From contig JAQIDA010000290.1 in the NCBI GenBank assembly GCA_027858275.1, forward strand, positions 1-8,148: DNA of 8,148 nt. Reading direction: 5' to 3'. The stretch comes from Candidatus Kapaibacterium sp. (lineage in GTDB: Bacteria; Bacteroidota; Ignavibacteria; Kapaibacteriales; UBA2268). Each line of letters begins with the position of its first letter. Position 1 is the first letter of the stretch. This document shows positions 1-5,807 of the stretch, piece after piece. The position numbers were made by a program, and so were the translations under genes. The notes under the pieces were generated by a model. That model was given only the letters and a program-made list of their open reading frames with translations, had not been told where the DNA came from and did no database searches.

Positions 1-1
1 A

Positions 2-745
2 ATCATATTATCGGCGGTCGTGTTCATCTCGACCGCCTTTTTTTTTGCCGTTGATGTATCCGCACAAAAGCGATCATTGACTCTCGCGGCTGTAAGCTCA
101 GGTATCAGAGATGATAATCTAACGGATATAAACAGATTCTTAGAAACATCCGGACTTTCGGAAATTGATAACGAATATTTCTTTTTCCACGGAATATCGT
201 TCGCGACAAGCAATCTCTTCCTGATAGACAATCCTGCTCCGAATACAATGTGGTCTATTGATTTCAGATTCCCGTATTCACGCCGTACAGGCTCATCAAG
301 CTCTGTTGATCTCAAAACCTACTCCTTGTACATCGAAACCAAGTCCGTTCAATACTATGAGCATTTCGTCAGCCTCCATTCGATTGTAGGCTTGGGCTTA
401 TCGTCTTCATATCTCAAAATCGACAAAGTCGATGCAAACAATCTTCTCTATAACGAATTTGGGAACAAATCCAATCCTGAATTCAGTAAATTCACGGCAA
501 CTCTAAATATCGGAGGCGGACTCGATTTCAGAATCCCTCTCAACTCAGAAAAGAACAACAGAATCAGTCTTCTCCTCGGCTTCAGCGTTCGCTACGCAAT
601 TCCGCTTGATGCTTTCGGTATATACGAAAAGAACTGGCAACTCGATGATCGATCGACAAATCTTATCCCTGAATATTCAGATACTGGCATTGCTATAGAA
701 TTTAATATCGGAATTGAGATACATAAGTACAATCCACAACCCTAA
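2..745 (+). CDS. Secreted beta-barrel-like outer membrane protein, 5' end missing
   Basis: The reading frame is open from base 2 to the TAA at 743-745, giving at least 247 codons. The GTG at 20 is not a convincing start because the codons before it (Ile-Ile-Leu-Ser-Ala-Val) continue a hydrophobic signal-peptide core. The core ends in VDVSA followed by Gln, a typical Bacteroidota signal peptidase I site, so the real start lies left of the window. The mature part (about 226 residues) alternates polar and hydrophobic residues in strand-like runs, for example MWSIDFRFPYS, SLYIETKSVQYY, FTATLNIGGGLDFRIPL, RISLLLGFSVRYAIPL and the final IAIEFNIGIEI. This suggests an outer-membrane barrel. I recognise no specific family. 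The membership of the barrel class is inferred from strand pattern and signal peptide only. It is followed by 176 nt before the sigma gene, so it is probably a separate transcription unit. Confidence 0.7.
   Translation: MILSAVVFISTAFFFAVDVSAQKRSLTLAAVSSGIRDDNLTDINRFLETSGLSEIDNEYFFFHGISFATSNLFLIDNPAPNTMWSIDFRFPYSRRTGSSSSVDLKTYSLYIETKSVQYYEHFVSLHSIVGLGLSSSYLKIDKVDANNLLYNEFGNKSNPEFSKFTATLNIGGGLDFRIPLNSEKNNRISLLLGFSVRYAIPLDAFGIYEKNWQLDDRSTNLIPEYSDTGIAIEFNIGIEIHKYNPQP
13..46 (+). terminator. Intrinsic-terminator-like hairpin inside signal-peptide codons
   Basis: GGCGGTCG (13-20) pairs perfectly with CGACCGCC (30-37) across a 9-nt loop and is followed directly by nine T (38-46). This is the classic rho-independent form on the plus strand. 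It lies inside the reading frame of the barrel-like gene, where the T run encodes three Phe codons (TTT) of the signal peptide. It could work as a translation-coupled attenuator, or be a coincidence of Ala/Val/Ser/Thr codons followed by Phe codons. The structure is seen directly; its function is inferred. Confidence 0.55.
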
Positions 746-768
746 TCTTTTATTCAATTCAAAATAAG

Positions 769-798
769 TTTGTTAATTCCTGTCAATTTTACATTTTG
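769..798 (+). promoter_or_regulatory. Candidate Bacteroidota-type promoter for the sigma/anti-sigma operon
   Basis: TTTG at 769-772 is followed after 17 nt by TACATTTTG at 790-798. This resembles the Bacteroidota housekeeping promoter (TTTG near -33, TAnnTTTG near -7), with one extra T in the -7 box. It lies about 120 nt upstream of the sigma-factor start, in the only sizeable gap before the operon. The rest of the spacer (746-918) holds no gene. It does contain a short AT-rich repeat, aattg three times at 865-879, whose reverse complement appears at 752-762. The match is modest and the region is AT-rich, so chance is possible. Confidence 0.3.
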
Positions 799-891
799 TG
801 AAATAATTCTGTCTCATTTAGGCACTCAGATGTGTCTTATAGTTAGAAGATATGGATGACAAATAATTGAATTGAATTGATAATAAATATT

Positions 892-926
892 TTAGTTGAT
901 GAATAATAATTATATTAGTTGATGAA
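892..926 (+). repeat. Direct repeat with 23-nt period across the sigma start codon
   Basis: The 12-mer TTAGTTGATGAA occurs at 892-903 and again at 915-926, and the flanking AATAATTATA/AATTATAAT sequences are also similar. The second copy contains the ATG at 922 chosen as the start of the sigma factor; the first copy supplies another ATG at 899. The period is not a multiple of three, so the two ATG codons are in different frames. It looks like a small local duplication of the translation start region. Confidence 0.55.
899..922 (+). promoter_or_regulatory. Possible 7-codon leader ORF overlapping the sigma start
   Basis: ATG at 899 opens a reading frame of seven codons (MNNNYIS) ending in TGA at 920-922. 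The last base of the TGA is the first base of the ATG at 922, giving a TGATG junction of the type used for translational coupling. No Shine-Dalgarno sequence is visible before either ATG, which is usual in Bacteroidota. The frame is so short that it may be chance; expression is not shown. Confidence 0.2.
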
Positions 927-1503
927 GAATTATAATCAATATGACGACCGGCAATTAATTGCTCTGCTGAATGAAGACGCTCCAGCGAGCGAACAGGCAT
1001 TTCGAGCACTGTATTCTCGCTATTCGGACAAGCTGCACGCATATTGTTTATTCAAATCGGACAGGCACGAAGACGCCGAAGAAATTTTCACTGAAACTTG
1101 GATAAGATTCCATAAATCTGCCAAAAGCGGTAAGCAAATAGAGAACCCTCAAGCTTTCTTATATACTGTCGCTCGAAATTTGAGTTATAATATGTATCGG
1201 TCGAACAAAAGCAGAATGATCCAAAATATTCAATCAGTTGATTTTGAGAGAATCGCGAATCCTCTCAATCTGAATCTCGATATTGAAAACGTTGAGTTGT
1301 TGTCGTTAATTTCTGCGGCGGTAAACAATCTAAAAGACATTTACAAAGAAACGTTCGTATTGATCTGGTTTTCCGGATTCAGCTATTCCGAAATCGCTGA
1401 AATAGTCGGTGAGACAGCGGGATGCGTCCGCAAGAGAAGCACAAGAGCTATGGAAGAAGTTATTAAAATGTTAAAGCCAATTATTAAAGAACTATCTGAA
1501 TAG
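922..1503 (+). CDS. RNA polymerase ECF sigma factor (sigma-70 family, sigma2 + sigma4)
   Basis: This 193-residue protein has the length and two-domain layout of an ECF (group 4) sigma factor, which directs RNA polymerase to a small set of promoters when its anti-sigma factor releases it. Region 2 spans about residues 24-95 and includes AFRALYSRYSDKLHAY, the acidic DAEEIFTETWIRFHK core helix, and NPQAFLYTVARNLSYNMYR before a linker. Region 4 spans about 133-185, with the DNA-binding helix-turn-helix in FSYSEIAEIVGETAGCVRKR. I chose the ATG at 922; a TTG one codon earlier at 919 is in frame but less likely. The gene ends 6 nt before the putative anti-sigma gene, so the two are almost certainly co-transcribed. 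Many ECF factors activate their own promoter, which is plausible here but not shown. Confidence 0.95.
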   Translation: MKNYNQYDDRQLIALLNEDAPASEQAFRALYSRYSDKLHAYCLFKSDRHEDAEEIFTETWIRFHKSAKSGKQIENPQAFLYTVARNLSYNMYRSNKSRMIQNIQSVDFERIANPLNLNLDIENVELLSLISAAVNNLKDIYKETFVLIWFSGFSYSEIAEIVGETAGCVRKRSTRAMEEVIKMLKPIIKELSE

Positions 1504-1509
1504 AATATT

Positions 1510-2721
1510 ATGAGTGATATAGAATTATATAAAGATTTTGTCGACAGCAAACTTGGAGATCAGGCTGAGCAGGCATTCGCGGAAAAATTCGCTTATGATC
1601 AGAATTTCCGTGAGGGATTCAAAAGTTATACGGCTGTCACCAACTCTGTCCGCAAGAATATTTCTAAATTTGGTCCGTCGAGTGCCGTTACCGCCGGTAT
1701 TTTCGGCAGCCTCGGGTATGGATCGGCAGTTGCCGCGACTGCGACAGTAAGCAAATTCGCGTTTATTAAAGGGAAATTATTCTCATCTGTTATATCTGCT
1801 GCTGCGGCATCATTGTTGACTTTTTTGATCGTGCTTAACAGCGGTTCCGGTACTGAATTGATCGATACAAACGAATTGCAGGATGTGACTAACAATCAAG
1901 TTGAATTAAAAACAACGACTAATTTGGAACCAACAAGCTCTAGCTCTATTGATAAAAATAAAGAAGTTAGCTCTATTACTCAAGCCAATTTTCGGAGCAA
2001 TACTGCAAAACCAATTGATGTGAACAATGACAATGTTCCTGTCATAATCGATAAAACGGAGCAGAACAATCGAGTAAGTGATAATTTCTCATCGGAGTCA
2101 GATCAAAGTGAAACACTGATCATTCCTGTTGATCAGATTGCAACATTATCATCCGAGCCCAATGATATAAACGAGCTGATAACCCCTAAACCGGATCAGA
2201 ACGAATATGTTCAAATTCCTAAAAACTCTCAAAACAAACCCCTCGGTCTACAGTTAGAAATTCGCTCAACAGCCGCATGGAATTTGCCTAAAGAGACTAT
2301 CTATCCAAGCAATATTGCGAAATTTCATAATATGAGCGCAATGCTCTCCTACAAATTGTCGGACAACTGGTCTGTAGGATTGTCAATCAGGCAAGAAACT
2401 TTCTTTGCGAAATATAAGGGGACTGACGAAAATCAAAGATCCGTTACTTATGAACAGCAGCCAAATTTATTGAGCTACGGAGTTGATCTGCGTTGGTCAT
2501 CCGACAAGATATTCGGGTTTAATCCATATTTAGGAACAGCAATTAATATCAATTCCTATGGCCCTGTTGCGCGAGGCTCTCTCGGAGGAGCATATTATCT
2601 ATATCCCGAATTCGGAATAACTTGTGAATTAGAATATTCAAAACTATTCTACCAACACCAAAACAATCAATTTTCAGCTGAAAAAATTGGAATTAATTAC
2701 GGAATTTTGTTTTACTATTAA
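1510..2721 (+). CDS. Putative dual-membrane-spanning anti-sigma factor with C-terminal barrel domain
   Basis: This 403-residue protein has no N-terminal signal peptide. Residues 1-89 are a soluble, probably cytoplasmic domain that starts with an acidic helical segment (MSDIELYKDFVDSKLGD) and carries no Cys or His, so it is not a zinc-binding ZAS-type anti-sigma domain. Lys82, Lys87 and Lys89 precede one membrane helix (about 90-109), predicting the N-terminus inside. Residues about 110-244 are a low-complexity Ser/Thr/Asn/Gln/Asp-rich linker. Residues about 245-403 show eight amphipathic strand-like segments and end in GINYGILFYY, an aromatic C-terminus typical of outer-membrane barrels. The size is right for an 8-strand barrel. 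I recall the same order being described for the Dma anti-sigma factors of Bacteroides thetaiotaomicron, encoded beside an ECF sigma gene. The sigma partner here lies 6 nt upstream. The anti-sigma role is inferred from position and topology; sequence similarity to Dma was not tested. Confidence 0.75.
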   Translation: MSDIELYKDFVDSKLGDQAEQAFAEKFAYDQNFREGFKSYTAVTNSVRKNISKFGPSSAVTAGIFGSLGYGSAVAATATVSKFAFIKGKLFSSVISAAAASLLTFLIVLNSGSGTELIDTNELQDVTNNQVELKTTTNLEPTSSSSIDKNKEVSSITQANFRSNTAKPIDVNNDNVPVIIDKTEQNNRVSDNFSSESDQSETLIIPVDQIATLSSEPNDINELITPKPDQNEYVQIPKNSQNKPLGLQLEIRSTAAWNLPKETIYPSNIAKFHNMSAMLSYKLSDNWSVGLSIRQETFFAKYKGTDENQRSVTYEQQPNLLSYGVDLRWSSDKIFGFNPYLGTAININSYGPVARGSLGGAYYLYPEFGITCELEYSKLFYQHQNNQFSAEKIGINYGILFYY

Positions 2722-2753
2722 TAAAAATTTACTATTAACTATCGGAGAACCCA

Positions 2754-4121
2754 ATGAAAACTCTAAAGCTATTATTTTTATCGCTATTGCTGCCACTACT
2801 CATAATGTCATGTGAAGATATTATTGATTCGGATGAAAATATCAACATAATATTGGATGATGATTCGACAAACTATGTTATTGATTTCGGTCAAATTATA
2901 TCCGGAGAAAACAAATCAAAAGTGATTGAAGACTTTATTAAAAATGAAACTGACGTTGGTATTCATATCAATTCAGCTGCTGTAAAAGGAGAGAATGCAC
3001 TTTTGTTTCAGATTGATCTCTCAGATTATATCGGTGAAGTAGTTTCTCCCGGACAACAATTCGCATTTATTGGGACAGCTTCACCTACTTCTCTCGGCTT
3101 AAAAACGGCGACATTCACAATAAATATCGATGGAGAGGATCAGGAATATACTCTCAAATGCGAAGGAGTTGAAAATTCTGATCCTGTTCTTGATTTTGAA
3201 AAAGATATTTACTTTATCCCCGGATCCGGTAATGTCGATATGGTCGAGATAGTATCTGTTCAAATTAATAAGTTAGGAACGCTCAATTTCCCGGCTGAAT
3301 CAATAGTCACAATAGATAAAAACGGTTGGGTTGCAGGCGCGATCAAAACGACTGAAGAATATGAAAAAACATTATTGAACATCTTTATCGCAAAAATTGA
3401 CGGAGACTTCAAAGCTGAATATTATGATCAGATTGATCTAACCGCGTATAAAATAGTGACTCATGATATTCACAACGGCAGATTATTCTTAGGTGGCAGT
3501 GACGGAAATAAGGCCATAGCATATACAGTTGATCTGAATAAAAAACCGTTCGACTTAGTGCCGATGAATATTCCGACAACAGTAGAATGTTGGGGAATAG
3601 ACGATTTTATGTTTTACGATGAGAAAGTTGTTCTCGTTGATAACATAGTTATCCCAAAATACTTGATATTTTATGACGAAGATTTGAACTTAACGGGGAC
3701 TCATAAGCTGGAAATAGCCGGTGTATATCAGCAGATTGAGAAAGCTTTTGCCGGTGATGAAAAAATACTTTTGCATTCCACCAGCTCGGGTTACGGCAGC
3801 AATGTAGGAATAATCACAACATTGGATAAAAGCACGAATGTGCAAGAGATTGATACAGTTATGTCTCATGAATACGAAATTGAACCCGGTTCGCAATATT
3901 ATAGCAATCCTTTAGTTGATGTCTGTTTTTATAAAGATCGTGCCTTCTATCTACGCATGGATAACAATATTCTCGAATGGGATTATAAAGATCTAAATAG
4001 TATTGAATTGAAAACAAACATCCCGATTAACAAATATATGAAGTCAATCGTAATGGTGAATGATAATGTTGTTATTCTGAGGAATGACACTGACTATCAA
4101 CTTCTGACTTATACTAAATAG
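2754..4121 (+). CDS. Lipoprotein with ASH/choice-of-anchor-D domain and propeller-like C-terminus
   Basis: The 455-residue product begins with a lipoprotein signal peptide (MKTLKLLFLSLLLPLLIMSC) whose lipobox ends in Cys20. The residues after it, EDIIDSDEN, are strongly acidic, like the surface-export signals of Bacteroidota lipoproteins, so cell-surface display is plausible. Residues about 41-139 fit an ASH (ASPM-SPD-2-Hydin) Ig-like fold: YVIDFGQIISGE, a central SPGQQFAF, SLGLKTATFTINIDG, and a closing YTLKCEGV. Residues about 144-455 are beta-rich with repeated segments such as HNGRLFLGGSDG, YDEKVVLVDN, DEKILLHSTS, YKDRAFYLRMDN and NDNVVILRND. This spacing suggests a beta-propeller, perhaps for binding protein or glycan. 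GGAG at 2744-2747 lies 6 nt before the ATG. The gene starts 32 nt after the anti-sigma gene, so it is probably the third gene of that operon. No catalytic motif is visible. Confidence 0.85.
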   Translation: MKTLKLLFLSLLLPLLIMSCEDIIDSDENINIILDDDSTNYVIDFGQIISGENKSKVIEDFIKNETDVGIHINSAAVKGENALLFQIDLSDYIGEVVSPGQQFAFIGTASPTSLGLKTATFTINIDGEDQEYTLKCEGVENSDPVLDFEKDIYFIPGSGNVDMVEIVSVQINKLGTLNFPAESIVTIDKNGWVAGAIKTTEEYEKTLLNIFIAKIDGDFKAEYYDQIDLTAYKIVTHDIHNGRLFLGGSDGNKAIAYTVDLNKKPFDLVPMNIPTTVECWGIDDFMFYDEKVVLVDNIVIPKYLIFYDEDLNLTGTHKLEIAGVYQQIEKAFAGDEKILLHSTSSGYGSNVGIITTLDKSTNVQEIDTVMSHEYEIEPGSQYYSNPLVDVCFYKDRAFYLRMDNNILEWDYKDLNSIELKTNIPINKYMKSIVMVNDNVVILRNDTDYQLLTYTK

Positions 4122-4150
4122 AGTCAACTCAGAAAGTCCTGACAAATAAT

Positions 4151-4209
4151 AAAAACAATGAGATACAAAAGATATGCCTTAAAACACGTCTTCGAATCTC
4201 ATTGTCTTT
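4151..4209 (+). terminator. Long-loop inverted repeat, likely terminator of the sigma operon
   Basis: ACAATGAGAT (4155-4164) pairs perfectly with ATCTCATTGT (4196-4205). After one mismatch, AAA (4151-4153) pairs with TTT (4207-4209). The repeat begins 29 nt after the lipoprotein stop codon. The A tract on the left and T tract on the right would suit termination from either side. The loop of 31 nt is much longer than in a normal terminator, which lowers confidence. Confidence 0.4.
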
Positions 4210-4239
4210 TCAATCATATTGTACAATTTCCTCAGACTC

Positions 4240-4291
4240 TTGCCCCGGATAATTATAATATATCATTATTTTCAATATCTGTCCGGGGCAA
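4240..4291. terminator. GC-rich long-loop inverted repeat between convergent genes
   Basis: TTGCCCCGGA (4240-4249) pairs perfectly with TCCGGGGCAA (4282-4291), enclosing a 32-nt AT-rich loop. It lies 16 nt beyond the stop codon of the minus-strand peptidase gene and is the second inverted repeat in the 186-nt gap between the convergent gene ends. The GC-rich stem would be stable, but neither strand has a proper T tract after it. It may act as a bidirectional transcription barrier or as an RNA 3'-end stabiliser. A role as a protein-binding palindrome cannot be excluded. Confidence 0.4.
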
Positions 4292-4307
4292 AATTATTTC
4301 AGGATAT

Positions 4308-5705
4308 TCAATAACCAATCTTATTCAAAACTACCGAAGAAACCTCTCCGTTAATACGAAGAAGGCAGATATAGCATCCTGTATTTAAGTTTGTGATTTT
4401 TAACGGAATATCAACTCTTCCGCTTTGGAAATAATCCCCAGCGACAGAAATCATTTTTTTGCCGGTAAGTTCATATATATCAACAGATACATCCCCCGGC
4501 TCGATCATATTAAATGTAAGCAGAGCATTATCTACGACAGGATTAGGATAGATTTTAGCCTCAGCCAAGGCAACAGGATTTTCATTAACAGCAGCTTTTT
4601 GCAGATTAGGAATTTTGAGAGCAGGATCGCCGAGGAGAGCGAACCTTCGGTTGTATTCTGAATCATTTTCCTGTTTTGCCGCTAAGAAAACTTCTCCGAG
4701 AGTCGGAATAGAATGGGCAAATACTTTTTTATGAAATTCTTCTAACATATTTTTCGTAGTCGATGCCCATGTATACCCGGCATAAGCAACCGATGCTACC
4801 GAGCCTCCGTCAGGCTCGCTTATAAGCAATTCGACTATCGATTTCTCATCATGATCATCGTATCTCTGTTTGCAGGAATTGGCAAACATAATAAATGGCT
4901 TATTAGTGAATTTATGATTCAGAAAATCTTCTGATTTAATTGTATCCGATCTGCTCCAGATATCAGGCGCTCCGTGAAAGTAATTCCCGAGCCAAACAAC
5001 ACCTTCATCAATCGCGTTGAAAAAATCTGCTTTATCTCCGTGATTTGGAGAGTCATCGCGAAAATCTATTCGTTTTACTCTCAAATATTCAGGCAATACT
5101 TTGTCAACTAACGTTTCAACATCACTTTCAAATAACACCGCGTCTTCAGCATCGCAAGTCAACAGCACATCATGTTTATAATCAATATCATAAAACCCGT
5201 CTTCGAAACGCATTGTTTTTGCGATCATATTCTCCAGCTCCTCATCGCTTCTTGCGGGAAAGCGACCGACCGCAATATCAGGGATAATATCATTCTCGTT
5301 GATATTCACGGAGTAATAGTGATCAAGACTTACAAAAGTCTCCTCCAATAAGTTTGCCGCAACCAGTCTAGCGGGGATATGCCTAATACCCCCAACAAGT
5401 AACACATACTTTGGAGCCGGCTTGGTCCAATTCGACAGAGTATGACTTATGAATTCAATAATCGCAAGCGCTTTGTCGCCTCCTGAGTTAAATTCATCAT
5501 AGATTTCGTCAGTCGATACAGTCATGACTTCAAGCACCTTGGACGCTCGCCATTCAGCAAAACCTTCTACAGCTTGCTGATAGTTTGGATGTGTAATAAT
5601 GAGATAATCAGCCTGATTGGAACTTGAGATCAATTGTGCGAAAGCGCTGTTGAATCCGAAAAGGAAAGTGAGGATCAATACGCCGGAACAAAATAAGTTC
5701 TTCAT
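4308..5705 (-). CDS. Compact C25 (gingipain-type) cysteine peptidase with T9SS sorting domain
   Basis: From the chosen ATG the product has 465 residues. A signal peptide (residues 1-23, ending in NSAFA before Gln24) is followed almost at once by the peptidase region: DYLIITHPNYQQAVEGFAEWR, PKYVLLVGGIRHIPAR, DIAVGRFPARSDEELENMIAK. The family's catalytic His-Cys pair is visible as His244 in NYFHGAPDIW and Cys278 in FANSCKQRYDD, and the typical RRFALLGDPALKI ends the domain near 365. Residues about 384-465 are a type A T9SS C-terminal sorting domain (KIYPNPVVDNALLTF, VDIYELTGKK, LNTGCYICLL), so the protein should be exported by the Por system and attached to the surface or released. It is far shorter than gingipains or the sortase PorU and has no evident propeptide. 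The usual Gly-His-Gly is Phe-His-Gly here. Substrate specificity is unknown. Confidence 0.9.
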   Translation of the reverse strand: MKNLFCSGVLILTFLFGFNSAFAQLISSSNQADYLIITHPNYQQAVEGFAEWRASKVLEVMTVSTDEIYDEFNSGGDKALAIIEFISHTLSNWTKPAPKYVLLVGGIRHIPARLVAANLLEETFVSLDHYYSVNINENDIIPDIAVGRFPARSDEELENMIAKTMRFEDGFYDIDYKHDVLLTCDAEDAVLFESDVETLVDKVLPEYLRVKRIDFRDDSPNHGDKADFFNAIDEGVVWLGNYFHGAPDIWSRSDTIKSEDFLNHKFTNKPFIMFANSCKQRYDDHDEKSIVELLISEPDGGSVASVAYAGYTWASTTKNMLEEFHKKVFAHSIPTLGEVFLAAKQENDSEYNRRFALLGDPALKIPNLQKAAVNENPVALAEAKIYPNPVVDNALLTFNMIEPGDVSVDIYELTGKKMISVAGDYFQSGRVDIPLKITNLNTGCYICLLRINGEVSSVVLNKIGY

Positions 5706-5712
5706 CATAATA

Positions 5713-5717
5713 CCTTT
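5713..5717 (-). promoter_or_regulatory. Ribosome binding site choosing the peptidase start
   Basis: On the minus strand AAAGG (5717 down to 5713) lies 7 nt before the ATG at 5705 and 4 nt before a tandem ATG at 5708. A TTG at 5735 is also in frame but would put nine extra residues ahead of the signal peptide, partly encoded by a T-rich leader. The normal spacing favours 5705; 5708 would add one Met. Confidence 0.45.
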
Positions 5718-5807
5718 AAAAATTAAAAAAAACAAAATTGTTGCAATTACGATGTATGCTCAGACGATATTCAATCTATAATAATTTACTCAAGTTACTA
5801 ATTAACT

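Noticed and set aside
20..22. GTG as start codon of the first gene
   Set aside because: It lies in the middle of a hydrophobic signal-peptide core that continues upstream in frame, and within a hairpin stem, so the true start is outside the window.
752..880. Inverted copies of an 11-mer (752-762 and 867-877) as a regulatory structure
   Set aside because: Both copies are low-complexity attga-type repeats in an AT-rich spacer and are over 100 nt apart; chance is the simplest explanation.
1626..1895. Minus-strand open frame of 89 codons inside the anti-sigma gene
   Set aside because: It is antisense to the membrane helix region of a well-supported protein and resembles no family.
4158..4388. 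Plus-strand open frame of 76 codons after the lipoprotein gene
   Set aside because: It starts inside one inverted repeat, runs through the second and into the 3' end of the convergent peptidase gene. It has no ribosome binding site and no recognisable protein features.
4308..5705. Peptidase as the T9SS sortase PorU
   Set aside because: PorU is a C25 member but is far longer and lacks a sorting tail for attachment of itself in this form; this protein is only 465 residues and is likely a T9SS substrate.
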